The notes: generated from the letters alone by a model not told the origin. Shown: positions 1 through 6,815, numbered from the stretch's first letter. The stretch: 9,477 nucleotides of DNA from an uncultured Campylobacter sp. (GCA_900539505.1 UQCL01000071.1:1-9477), one strand, 5' to 3'. Translations and numbers: made by a program.

Positions 1-777
1 AGAGACAGAGATAATAAAAAGAATTTAGATTGGTTTTACATCGAAGGCGAGCATCTCTTGGTAAAAAGCGCTGAAAAAACTAAAGATGGTAAGTATAATT
101 TTTCTTTTCCTATTGAAAAGGAACAGGATATGACAAAAATAGATGCGAAAAGTGTTTTTGGCGGAGTAGAGAAAATGAACAGGATCATCTTTGGATGTTT
201 TGATATAGAAAATTCAAAAATTTATAGATTAGAAAAAACTTTTTATGATATATGCAAAAATATAAAAAATAGCAAATATACATTAACGGAAGATGACTTG
301 AAATCCGAAAAACCATTAGGGGCGGAAGAAGATTTTTTTAATAGCTGGAAAGCTCTATCAAAAGCTGAAAAAGTTGCAAAAAATAGCAAAAATACAAGAC
401 TAGAAGGATTTAAGGGAATGGCAAATTTTTTTAATTGGTATAACAATCAAGAGAAAAAATGCTGCTATTGCGGAGTTGAAGAAGCTGATTTAAAAGAATA
501 CTTTAAAAGTGAAAATACGCAATATAAAAAAGCTAGACCAAGAGGAAAATTTTTAGAAGTTGAACGAGTGATAACAGCGCCAAAAAGTGAAAATAAATAT
601 TCAAAAGATAATTGCCGTTTGGCTTGCTATATTTGTAATAACGCAAAAAGTGATTTTTTGTCGGCTGAGAGTTTTGAACCTATTGCCAGAGGTATAAACA
701 AATTTTGGAATAACTATCTAAACAAAAATGTGGAATTTCCAGAAGATTTTGAATATTGGAGCAAAAACAAAAAATAG
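1..777 (+). CDS. HNH endonuclease-domain protein, 5' end outside the window
   Basis: The frame is open from nucleotide 1 to a TAG at 775-777, so the gene is probably cut by the window edge. A TTG at 58 or an ATG at 130 could be internal starts, but the residues before the TTG look like ordinary protein (DWFYIEGEH) and no convincing start signal is seen. Numbered from the TTG, residues 135-138 (CCYC) and 190-193 (CYIC) form the two zinc knuckles of an HNH/McrA-like fold. Between them lie LEVER (166-170), where the first canonical His is replaced, and YSKDN (181-185); NNAK follows at 194-197. Proteins of this subfamily often carry D/E-R instead of D-H and are found among restriction, phage-defence and mobile-element nucleases. 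I do not recognise residues 1-120. G+C is about 30% by eye, clearly below lon, which suggests horizontal acquisition. The HNH call is firm; the target, partners and any defence role are unknown. Confidence 0.75.
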   Translation, partial: RDRDNKKNLDWFYIEGEHLLVKSAEKTKDGKYNFSFPIEKEQDMTKIDAKSVFGGVEKMNRIIFGCFDIENSKIYRLEKTFYDICKNIKNSKYTLTEDDLKSEKPLGAEEDFFNSWKALSKAEKVAKNSKNTRLEGFKGMANFFNWYNNQEKKCCYCGVEEADLKEYFKSENTQYKKARPRGKFLEVERVITAPKSENKYSKDNCRLACYICNNAKSDFLSAESFEPIARGINKFWNNYLNKNVEFPEDFEYWSKNKK

Positions 778-787
778 TTTTATAAAT

Positions 788-805
788 GGCGGTAACTCTA
801 CTGCC
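788..805. terminator. Hairpin between convergent genes, possible bidirectional terminator
   Basis: GGCGGTA (788-794) pairs with TACTGCC (799-805) around a 4-nt loop, giving seven base pairs with one G-T wobble. On the minus strand it overlaps the stop codon of the deiminase gene and is followed by a T-rich stretch, the complement of the A-rich run at 766-787. On the plus strand it lies just after the HNH gene stop and is followed only by CAAATTT. The placement suits a shared terminator, but neither strand has an ideal uninterrupted U-tract right after the stem. Confidence 0.45.
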
Positions 806-1595
806 CAAATTTCTCTGCCGTTATGCAGTGTAGCCCTCCGCCAAGCTCTATTATTTCTCTTAAATTTATCGTCTCTACTTTGCAACCGCCATAAATTTTC
901 TTGATCTGCTCTATCGCGACATAGTCGTCATCTGTCCCATATACTGGCACTATCAAAAGACCGTTTATTTTAATAAAATTTAGGTAAGCGCCCCAATCTC
1001 TTGTTTTACTAAAAAAGCCCTCGCCATACTTCATAAATTTGATATTCAAACCGTACTTTTTAAGAGACCTTATAAGCCTATCGTTAAAACTCTTGCTCTC
1101 GTTTGAAAAATCATTGACAAGCACGCTGTTTTCATCTATCCATCTCACCATGCCGTCGCTGTGCCCTAGCATATCGTATGGCTGCCTTGGTATGATGATG
1201 AGCTCGTTTAACGCGCATTTTTGCTTTATGGTCTCAATAATCTCGGACTTTGTTTTTGACGGATTTTCTTTGAAAATTTTATCAGTCATTATGGCTTTGC
1301 CTCCAATCCTTACGAAATTTCCGCCATCAATGACTAAATTTATATGTTCTTTTAGCGGCTGTATCTTTGTTCTTAGGTGGCTATACTTATCATCTTTTAA
1401 ATAGTCTGGGTCGTAGTCGTAAGAGACGAGGCGTCCATCATCAAGCAAAAACGGCATAAAATCCCTCATCCAAATGTCTTTTGTTTCTAAAATTTCGTAT
1501 TTTATAGCGTATTTATCGAGGATTCGGCACAGAGAATTTGCGATTGCCGCGTGGTTTTTGATTAAAAGATCAGAAATGATGATGGTTGGTCGCAT
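798..1595 (-). CDS. Agmatine deiminase / peptidyl-arginine deiminase family protein (short form)
   Basis: This 265-residue protein belongs to the PAD_porph/agmatine deiminase family of guanidino-group-modifying enzymes. Agmatine deiminases convert agmatine to N-carbamoylputrescine and ammonia in the route to putrescine. Family signatures are in the right order: WMRDFMP at 42-48, DGGN at 90-93, GHSDG at 144-148 with the catalytic His145, and GGGLHC near the C-terminus with the nucleophile Cys257. All expected catalytic residues appear present and there is no signal peptide, so a cytoplasmic enzyme is likely. At 265 residues it is shorter than the roughly 320-370 usual for the family; the missing part is N-terminal, since the WMRD motif starts at residue 42. 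The start is supported by AGGAG nine nucleotides upstream of the ATG. It lies 47 nt downstream of the GyrI-like gene on the same strand, so co-transcription is possible. Whether free agmatine, arginine or another guanidine is the substrate cannot be read from the sequence. Confidence 0.85.
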   Translation of the reverse strand: MRPTIIISDLLIKNHAAIANSLCRILDKYAIKYEILETKDIWMRDFMPFLLDDGRLVSYDYDPDYLKDDKYSHLRTKIQPLKEHINLVIDGGNFVRIGGKAIMTDKIFKENPSKTKSEIIETIKQKCALNELIIIPRQPYDMLGHSDGMVRWIDENSVLVNDFSNESKSFNDRLIRSLKKYGLNIKFMKYGEGFFSKTRDWGAYLNFIKINGLLIVPVYGTDDDYVAIEQIKKIYGGCKVETINLREIIELGGGLHCITAEKFGQ

Positions 1596-1642
1596 GCTAA
1601 ATTTCTCCTGTATAGCCTAAAACCACCAATTTGTCACTGCCG

Positions 1643-2278
1643 CTAAATTTTTCTAATCGGGAGCCTGATTATCGTTTTGCATTTTTGCGGCGCGGTTTTT
1701 CTGGGGTCGCTTAGATAGATTTCGTGATGCGCTCTTTGCTCGCCAAAGTCCTTTACGTAGCCATTCGCGGCGATAAACTCGTCTATTTTGGCTACGCTTT
1801 GCGGCTCGTCATCAAAGCTGCCCACATGTAAAATTTGCGCGCAAAGCCCCTCATCTATCCTCAAAAACTCCGCCGCACCGCAGTCCAGCTTCTTTTTTTG
1901 CGCAGCCTGTCGCACCGCCCAGTCAAAGCTCTCTCGCGTGATAAAATCAGGCAGCCTAATCGCGCTAATCCAGCTAAAATCGCTCTTTCGGGCGTAGTTC
2001 GCCGCTCCATCAGCAGAGCCGCGCTGCCGCCAAAATCCCTCTAGCGGCGGCACGACGTACTCGAAAAAGCCATCGATCTTATACTCGGTTTTGTAGCTCA
2101 TTTTTAGAGCGTAGCTCACGGCGTAGAGCACCTCTATCGCGCGCTGATACGCGCCGCCTGATTCGTTCGGGTCGCCCTCGCCGCGGATGCAGACGAAATT
2201 TGCGGGCGGGACGGTTAAAATTTGCGGCGTCTGCTTAGGCGCGTAAAGCTGCTTAAACTCTTTTTTAAAATCAAACAT
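1643..2278 (-). CDS. GyrI-like small-molecule-binding domain protein
   Basis: This 211-residue protein resembles the stand-alone GyrI-like (SOUL/effector-binding superfamily) proteins. Their fold also forms the ligand-binding domain of regulators such as BmrR and Rob. The resemblance rests on IRGEGDPN at 31-38, the VVPPLEGFW segment at 75-83, HVGSFDDEP at 151-159, and a C-terminal block beginning HHEIYLSDPRK at 184 and ending in RLPI, the most conserved part of this group. Length is typical for the free-standing form. There is no helix-turn-helix, signal peptide or membrane segment, so it is probably a cytoplasmic binding or xenobiotic-handling protein rather than a regulator by itself. The ATG start has AAAGGA just upstream. 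It precedes the deiminase gene on the same strand. G+C is visibly higher than in the HNH and deiminase genes. The ligand is unknown. Confidence 0.82.
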   Translation of the reverse strand: MFDFKKEFKQLYAPKQTPQILTVPPANFVCIRGEGDPNESGGAYQRAIEVLYAVSYALKMSYKTEYKIDGFFEYVVPPLEGFWRQRGSADGAANYARKSDFSWISAIRLPDFITRESFDWAVRQAAQKKKLDCGAAEFLRIDEGLCAQILHVGSFDDEPQSVAKIDEFIAANGYVKDFGEQRAHHEIYLSDPRKTAPQKCKTIIRLPIRKI

Positions 2279-2330
2279 TTTATTCCTTTCGCGAAGTAAA
2301 TTTCATAAAATTTTGCGCTAGAAGCGGAGC

Positions 2331-2358
2331 TGAAATTTTATGCGGTCATAAAATTTCA
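2331..2358. repeat. Perfect 12-bp inverted repeat upstream of the GyrI-like gene
   Basis: TGAAATTTTATG (2331-2342) is followed by CGGT and then its exact reverse complement (2347-2358). A further copy of TCATAAAATTT lies at 2303-2313, between the palindrome and the GyrI-like start. The palindrome begins 53 nt upstream of that start on the minus strand, a position suiting an operator. A transcript hairpin downstream of lon is the alternative. AAATTT is a very common word in this genome, which lowers the weight of the match. Confidence 0.5.
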
Positions 2359-2628
2359 TATCATCACGCGATCGTGTGGATACGAAATTCTACGGAATTT
2401 CACATTTGCCGCAACTGCTGCGAGAAATTTTGCCGCAAGCGCGTCAAGGCTTCGTTGTGCAAAAATTCCATGCCATCTTAAACGAGCATAAAATCTATCG
2501 CAAGAATTTTAGAAATTTAACGCATGCAGACAGGTTTTACGCAGGCAAAATTTTGTGTGGACGAAATCTTACGCAGGTAAAATTTTGCGCCGCTACAAAT
2601 ATTTTAAAATTTCGCCGAAGCGCGGGGC

Positions 2629-2658
2629 TAAAGCGGCAAAATTTGAAGCGCCGCTTTA
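2629..2658 (-). terminator. Probable lon terminator hairpin
   Basis: TAAAGCGGC (2629-2637) and GCCGCTTTA (2650-2658) form a perfect 9-bp stem around a 12-nt loop. The hairpin begins four nucleotides after the lon stop codon in the direction of lon transcription. No long U-tract follows, so this is a weak intrinsic terminator or a 3'-end-stabilising stem. Confidence 0.45.
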
Positions 2659-2661
2659 AAT

Positions 2662-5169
2662 TTAAACGAGCGCCAGCTTCAGCACCTCTTCGATCCGATC
2701 TACCGGCGTTATTTTCAGATCGTTTTTGACCTCGTCCGGGATCTCCGCCAGGTCGCGCTCGTAGTTTTTGCGCGGGATCAAAACCTCGGCGATTTTGGCT
2801 TTATGCGCGGCGATGAGCTTCTCCTTAAGCCCGCCGATCGGCAGTACCTTGCCGCTTAGCGTGATCTCGCCCGTCATCGCTAGATCGGCGCGCACCTCGC
2901 GCTCGCTTAAAATCGACGCGATCGCCGTGCTCATCGTGATGCCCGCGCTCGGTCCGTCCTTGGGCGTCGCGCCCTCGGGCACGTGGATGTGAAGGTCGAA
3001 TTTATTATAAATCTGCTCCGAGCTTTCGGAATTCTCCTCCGTGTCTAAATTTCGCGCCGCCGAGCTTTTAGATGCGCCGCCATTTGCGCGCAATGCGGAG
3101 TTTTTGCCGGCGCGCGAGGCTTTTGCCGCGCCGCTCTCAGCGCCTTGAGCGGCTTTGAGCTTGCCCTCGTCGATTAGCACTTTTACGACGCTAAAGGCGA
3201 TCTGCGCGGATTCTTTCATCACGTCGCCGAGTTGACCCGTGATCGTCATCGCGCCCTTGCCTTTGATCTTGACCGCTTCGATCTTGAGTACGTCGCCGCC
3301 TACCGCAGTCCACGCAAGCCCGTTTACGATGCCGATTTGATCGCGCTTTTCAACCTCGTCGATCTCGAAAACCTTTTTATTTAGAAATTCGCTTAAATTT
3401 TTCGTTGTTACGACGATCTTTTTAAACTCTTTATCTTTTAAAATTTTAACCGCGACCTTGCGGAAGATCGCAGCGATCTGGCGGCGCAGGTTTCGCACGC
3501 CGCTTTCGCGCGTGTACTCTTCGATGATCTCGGCAAGGGCTGCGGGGTTGATCGCTACGTCGGCGGCTTTGAGCCCGTGGCGCTGCAGCTCCTGAGGGAT
3601 CAGATAGTCCTTAGCGATCTGAAATTTCTCCTGCGGCGTGTATGAGCTAAGCTCGATAAATTCCATCCTATCGCGCAGCGGCGCGGGTATGAGAGATACG
3701 TCGTTCGCCGTGGCGATAAAGATAATCTTGCTAAGATCGATGTTGAAATTTAGATAATAATCCCTAAAGCTCGAGTTTTGCTCGGGGTCTAAAATTTCAA
3801 GCAGAACCGCCGTCGGATCGCCCTTGTATGAGCTTGAAATTTTATCGATCTCATCAAGCACGATGACGGGGTTCATCTGATTTGCCTCGATGAGACCTTG
3901 CACGATGCGGCCCGGCATCGCGCCGATGTAGGTGCGGCGGTGTCCGCGCAGCTCGTTTACGTCCTCAAGCCCGCCTAAGGCGATGCGGATAAGTTTGCGC
4001 TTAAGCGCGGTCGCGATAGAGTTCGCAAGGCTCGTCTTGCCTACGCCTGGAGGGCCGTAGAAGCACAAGATTGCGCCGCCGCTTTTGCCGTCCTCTTTGC
4101 TCTTCTTGCCGCTTGTGCCGCGAAGCTCCAAAAGCTGCTTTAGCGCGAAATACTCCTCGATGCGCGCCTTGGGCTTTTGCAGAGAGTGGTGGTCTTTGTT
4201 TAGCTGAGCGGTAACGCCCTCGATGGACATCTTGTGTTTGGCGGTCTTTTCAAAAGGCACCTCCAAAACCCAGTCCAGATAGCTCTGTACGAGCCCCGCA
4301 TCGGCGCTATCGGGGTGCAAGCGGGCAAATTTATCGATCTGCTTTTTGATCTCTTTGTAGGCATCTTCGCCTAAATAGGGCTTTTTGGCTTCCAGCTTTT
4401 TGCGGTACTCCTCGATCTCGACGTCGCGGTCGGCATCGCCGCCGAGCTCCTTTTGGATCTGTTTGAGCTGCTCTTTTAAAAAATACTCCTTGTTCGTCTT
4501 GTCGATCTTGGAGTGAACCTTGCTTTTGATCTCTTTTTCAAGCCTCTGCGCTTCGATCTCGTCGGAGATGTAGTTGATGAGGTTGAAAAGACGCTTTTGT
4601 AAGTTGCTCTCGGTAAAAAATGAGTAGGCTACCTGCTTTTTTAGGCGCAGTGCGCTTAAAATAAGGTCACAAACGCGCGCGGCGTCGGTGCCGTCGTCGA
4701 TGGTTTTTAGCAGATCGTTCGGGAAAAAATGCGTAAGCGTGCTAAGCGTCTTGGTTTTTTCCTTCAGCACGCTTACCAGTGCGTCTAATTTCTGGTCGTT
4801 GCCGCGCTCGTCGTGGATGATATCGACGGTAGCGACCAATGGATCTTGTGAAATTTCTTTTACGATTTTACCTTTTAGCGCGCCTTGAAATAAAATTTTA
4901 ACCCGACCGTCAGGAAGCGGCACGGTTCTCATCACGGAGCCCACTACGCCTGCGTTATAGATACCGCCGAAGCTTCTATCGCCGCTAAATTCCGACTTTG
5001 AGCTTACGACCATTATCATAGATTCGTTTTTAGCGGCTAGATCGAGAGCCTTTTTGTTATGCTCGTCGCCGATGAAAAGGGGCGCTATCATAAAGGGATA
5101 TAAAAATAGCTCGTCCTCGACGATGATAGGCAGATCGCTAGGGAAGGTTGTATTTTGAATCAGTTGCAT
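2662..5169 (-). CDS. lon: ATP-dependent protease Lon
   Basis: Lon is a cytoplasmic homo-oligomeric AAA+ serine protease that degrades misfolded and selected regulatory proteins. This 835-residue copy has the full family layout: N-terminal substrate-recognition domain (about 10-200), coiled-coil linker (about 205-285), AAA+ module, then the protease domain. Visible motifs are Walker A GPPGVGKT (372-379), Walker B VIVLDE (435-440), sensor-1 IATAND (485-490), arginine finger LRDR (498-501) and sensor-2 GVRNLRR (557-563). The catalytic dyad is Ser741 in DGPSAG and Lys784 in GGLKEK. It is longer than the 784-residue E. coli enzyme. Most of the difference is an Ala/Ser/Gly/Lys/Arg-rich insertion at about residues 673-717 within the protease domain, with a second small Lys/Gly-rich stretch at 351-364 just before Walker A. 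The start follows AGGAGGA, which overlaps the bamD stop, so translation is probably coupled. Because the catalytic residues are intact, an active enzyme is expected. Confidence 0.97.
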   Translation of the reverse strand: MQLIQNTTFPSDLPIIVEDELFLYPFMIAPLFIGDEHNKKALDLAAKNESMIMVVSSKSEFSGDRSFGGIYNAGVVGSVMRTVPLPDGRVKILFQGALKGKIVKEISQDPLVATVDIIHDERGNDQKLDALVSVLKEKTKTLSTLTHFFPNDLLKTIDDGTDAARVCDLILSALRLKKQVAYSFFTESNLQKRLFNLINYISDEIEAQRLEKEIKSKVHSKIDKTNKEYFLKEQLKQIQKELGGDADRDVEIEEYRKKLEAKKPYLGEDAYKEIKKQIDKFARLHPDSADAGLVQSYLDWVLEVPFEKTAKHKMSIEGVTAQLNKDHHSLQKPKARIEEYFALKQLLELRGTSGKKSKEDGKSGGAILCFYGPPGVGKTSLANSIATALKRKLIRIALGGLEDVNELRGHRRTYIGAMPGRIVQGLIEANQMNPVIVLDEIDKISSSYKGDPTAVLLEILDPEQNSSFRDYYLNFNIDLSKIIFIATANDVSLIPAPLRDRMEFIELSSYTPQEKFQIAKDYLIPQELQRHGLKAADVAINPAALAEIIEEYTRESGVRNLRRQIAAIFRKVAVKILKDKEFKKIVVTTKNLSEFLNKKVFEIDEVEKRDQIGIVNGLAWTAVGGDVLKIEAVKIKGKGAMTITGQLGDVMKESAQIAFSVVKVLIDEGKLKAAQGAESGAAKASRAGKNSALRANGGASKSSAARNLDTEENSESSEQIYNKFDLHIHVPEGATPKDGPSAGITMSTAIASILSEREVRADLAMTGEITLSGKVLPIGGLKEKLIAAHKAKIAEVLIPRKNYERDLAEIPDEVKNDLKITPVDRIEEVLKLALV

Positions 5170-5172
5170 CGC

Positions 5173-5179
5173 TCCTCCT
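5173..5179 (-). promoter_or_regulatory. lon ribosome binding site overlapping the bamD stop
   Basis: On the minus strand the sequence TAGGAGGA contains both the TAG stop of bamD (5178-5180) and a strong AGGAGGA Shine-Dalgarno sequence, followed by GCG and the lon ATG at 5169. Ribosomes ending bamD would sit on the lon initiation region, supporting translational coupling and fixing the lon start. Confidence 0.8.
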
Positions 5180-5825
5180 ACTCAAAAATCGCGCGGTACC
5201 AAGGCGAGCGAGGTTTGATGACGTCGGTACCGTTTAGCGGGGATTCTTCGATGCGCTGCTCGTAAATTTTAGCTGAGCCCTCGCGGTCGGTGCGCTGGTA
5301 AAGATCCTTGATGTCGATATTTAGCTGATGCTCGGCAAGGCGTAGCTTTGTTAGCATCGTCTCAAGTAGCGGACGATACTCGCTCTGTGGATATTCAGCT
5401 ATAAATTTTCGAATTTCGTCGATGCTGTTTAGCATTAGCTTTTGGTTGCGATTTGGGCGGCTAAAGGAATCGAAATTTGCTCTAATTTTTAGAAATCTTG
5501 CGTATTCGATCTTTTGCGTCGTGCCGTAGAGACGGATATATTCGTCTAGGTATTTGTTTGCTTTCTCGTAGTTTTCATCCTCCACAAAAGCCCACGCCAT
5601 AATGAGTGTCATCTCCTCAAGCAGCGGAGAGGCGATGTGTTCGCTAGAAAAGCTAGTGTAGTGCTTCTCGGCATCCTCCATGCTGGCGTTGTTTATATCT
5701 TCTAAAATTTTAGAATACCATGCCTCGGGGCTTAGATTAAAAAGCTCGCCGTCGCCTTTGCCACTGCAGCCGCCGATAAACGCGATAAATAGGAGAGCGG
5801 ATAGAATTTTACTTAGATTTGTCAT
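5178..5825 (-). CDS. bamD: Outer-membrane assembly lipoprotein BamD (YfiO-like, TPR)
   Basis: BamD is the essential lipoprotein partner of BamA in the machine that inserts beta-barrel proteins into the outer membrane. The N-terminus is a lipoprotein signal: Lys6, a hydrophobic stretch 7-17, then the lipobox IGGC with the acylated Cys20. The remaining 195 residues are helical and TPR-like. Recognisable repeat features are NYEKANKYLDEYIRLYG (85-101) and, near the family's conserved position, FIAEYPQSEYRP (141-152), followed by a helix like the BamD L..LA.HEL region (about 158-170). Length is near the family norm of about 215-245. The C-terminal tail, about 195-215, looks lineage-specific. AAGGA upstream of the ATG supports the start. 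It is the first gene of a two-gene operon with lon. A lipoprotein TPR protein with another job cannot be wholly excluded, but the location beside lon agrees with the C. jejuni arrangement as I remember it. Confidence 0.88.
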   Translation of the reverse strand: MTNLSKILSALLFIAFIGGCSGKGDGELFNLSPEAWYSKILEDINNASMEDAEKHYTSFSSEHIASPLLEEMTLIMAWAFVEDENYEKANKYLDEYIRLYGTTQKIEYARFLKIRANFDSFSRPNRNQKLMLNSIDEIRKFIAEYPQSEYRPLLETMLTKLRLAEHQLNIDIKDLYQRTDREGSAKIYEQRIEESPLNGTDVIKPRSPWYRAIFE

Positions 5826-5857
5826 AAAAAATCCTTGGAATTTATTTAGCTCGTAAT

Positions 5858-5863
5858 TTTATA
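5858..5863 (-). promoter_or_regulatory. Candidate -10 element for bamD-lon
   Basis: On the minus strand TATAAA (within TATAAAAT, 5856-5863) lies about 33 nt upstream of the bamD ATG, which would give a short leader of roughly 25 nt. No well-spaced -35 hexamer is present, as is normal for Campylobacter vegetative promoters, which depend on the -10 and a T-rich upstream region. Confidence 0.45.
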
Positions 5864-6005
5864 GTCTTTGAGTAAATGCAAGCTTAAATTCCGCGTCCAA
5901 ATTTAAAAATGGAATTTCTTTAAAATTTTTATGCGTTCGGGCTTAAAAATCTTTGTAAACCAAAAAAATTTACGCGATAAATTCTAAATTTAAGTTTAAC
6001 AATAG

Positions 6006-6011
6006 TATAAT
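6006..6011 (+). promoter_or_regulatory. Candidate -10 element for the prepilin-hpf operon
   Basis: A perfect TATAAT sits in the sequence AGTATAATTAG, preceded by AT-rich sequence with T-rich patches. It would start transcription near 6017-6020 and give a leader of about 60 nt before the first prepilin. There is no clear -35. A very similar stretch recurs at 9074-9092. Confidence 0.6.
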
Positions 6012-6021
6012 TAGCGCCGAT

Positions 6022-6042
6022 GACGCAGAGTAAGTTTGCGTT
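6022..6042 (+). other. Short hairpin in the 5' leader of the prepilin operon
   Basis: ACGCAGA (6023-6029) pairs with TTTGCGT (6035-6041) around GTAAG, with one G-T wobble, and an extra G-T pair is possible at the base. It begins close to the predicted transcript start and about 35 nt before the ribosome binding site region ends. It could protect the 5' end. No U-tract follows, so it is not a terminator. Confidence 0.35.
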
Positions 6043-6065
6043 TCCGTAATTTCAAAATTTTAAAG

Positions 6066-6071
6066 AAAGGA
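6066..6071 (+). promoter_or_regulatory. Ribosome binding site deciding the first prepilin start
   Basis: AAAGGA is followed by a 6-nt spacer and ATG at 6078. This favours that ATG over an in-frame TTG at 6036, whose use would add 14 residues ahead of the prepilin leader. Confidence 0.8.
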
Positions 6072-6077
6072 TGTAAG

Positions 6078-6815
6078 ATGAAAAAAGGTTTTACTCTAAT
6101 CGAGCTAATCTTTACTATCGTGATTTTGGCGATTACGACGATGGCGATCCCTCGTATCGTCGCGCAGACGACCGAGCTAAATGCCCTTGCGATCAAAGAG
6201 GAGCTCGTATATAACGCTAAAGCTTTGATGTCGCGTGTGTCTAAGGCGCAATGGGATAGCGCATATATGGGATCGGCGACTTGTGACAGCGATCCTAGCT
6301 GCATGGAAAGAATTTTAACCGTAGCTAACGAACTTCCCGAAGGTTCATCGGTGCTCAGACCGGGTATATTAAACGAGCCCAATAATAGAAAGGTCAATGA
6401 CCAAGCTCCTACCCCTAAAAAACAATTCGGAAAAGCAGGGCTTTCTATTGGGGGCGGATCATATAACGATATAGATGATTACGATGGTTTTGTAACCAGG
6501 ATAAGAACCTCTGATCTAGTGGGTAGAAGCAGTAAGGGCGATTTTGTTTTAGACACTAATATCTCTATAGCGGTAGATTACATAGCAGATCCGTTTACTC
6601 CGGCTGATTACGAAAGCGCTAGGAGTTTAAACGGCGTATTGAGAAATACTCCAAACGACGGCACTCCTACCAATATCAAAATGGTTTCCGTTACTGCAAG
6701 CGACGTAAATGATCCTATTGCTAAAGATGGTGCCCCGAAAGGCATCGTTTTAAGAACATATCTAACAAATATCGGCGTAGGCGGGCAGACGACCGTTTCT
6801 AGGTATGTAAAGTAG
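6078..6815 (+). CDS. Type IV prepilin-like protein 1 (MshD-like minor pilin/pseudopilin)
   Basis: The 245-residue protein begins with a classical class III leader, MKKG, cut by prepilin peptidase before Phe5. FTLIE puts Glu at mature position 5, and a hydrophobic helix runs to about residue 24. The rest is a large predicted periplasmic/extracellular head with Cys69 and Cys75 as a possible disulfide. An acidic block DIDDYDGF at 131-138 resembles the DDVDDY-type motif I associate with MshD-like minor pilins. It is followed by a beta-rich segment (ISIAVDYIADPF, about 162-173). The Shine-Dalgarno sequence at 6066-6071 selects the ATG at 6078. The next prepilin starts 9 nt after the stop. It is probably a minor component of a type IV pilus or a type II secretion/DNA-uptake pseudopilus. 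C. jejuni needs the pseudopilin CtsT, encoded in a comparable neighbourhood, for transformation, but whether this gene is its counterpart cannot be decided here. Confidence 0.85.
   Translation: MKKGFTLIELIFTIVILAITTMAIPRIVAQTTELNALAIKEELVYNAKALMSRVSKAQWDSAYMGSATCDSDPSCMERILTVANELPEGSSVLRPGILNEPNNRKVNDQAPTPKKQFGKAGLSIGGGSYNDIDDYDGFVTRIRTSDLVGRSSKGDFVLDTNISIAVDYIADPFTPADYESARSLNGVLRNTPNDGTPTNIKMVSVTASDVNDPIAKDGAPKGIVLRTYLTNIGVGGQTTVSRYVK

Larger units (their letters stand above)
2279..2661. other. AT-rich intergenic region between the GyrI-like gene and lon
   Basis: I see no supportable gene in this 383-nt stretch. It contains the ribosome binding site and presumably the promoter of the GyrI-like gene (2279-2370 on the minus strand), a perfect inverted repeat at 2331-2358, and a probable lon terminator near 2629-2658. 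It is unusually dense in AAATTT and AAAATTTTGC words. Two near-identical 17-nt segments starting ACGCAGG and running into AAAATTTTG lie at 2539 and 2571, 32 nt apart. A plus-strand frame from a GTG at 2376 runs into the lon coding region but has no ribosome binding site and no protein-like character. Confidence 0.6.

Noticed and set aside
2376..2729. Plus-strand open frame of 117 codons from a GTG, running into the lon 3' end
   Set aside because: No ribosome binding site, composition driven by AAATTT words, no recognisable motif, and it overlaps the lon coding region on the opposite strand.
5911..5935. GGAATTT stretch resembling part of a sigma-54 promoter
   Set aside because: There is no GC dinucleotide at the required distance after the GG, so the core consensus is absent.
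5956..5980. Possible sigma-28 (flagellar) promoter: TAAA at 5956 and CGATAA at 5975
   Set aside because: The spacing is 15 nt where I expect about 17 between these two elements, and a perfect TATAAT lies closer to the gene.
6036..6077. TTG start giving the first prepilin 14 extra N-terminal residues
   Set aside because: The ATG at 6078 has a well-placed AAAGGA and yields a perfect prepilin leader; the extension would put a basic non-leader segment before it.
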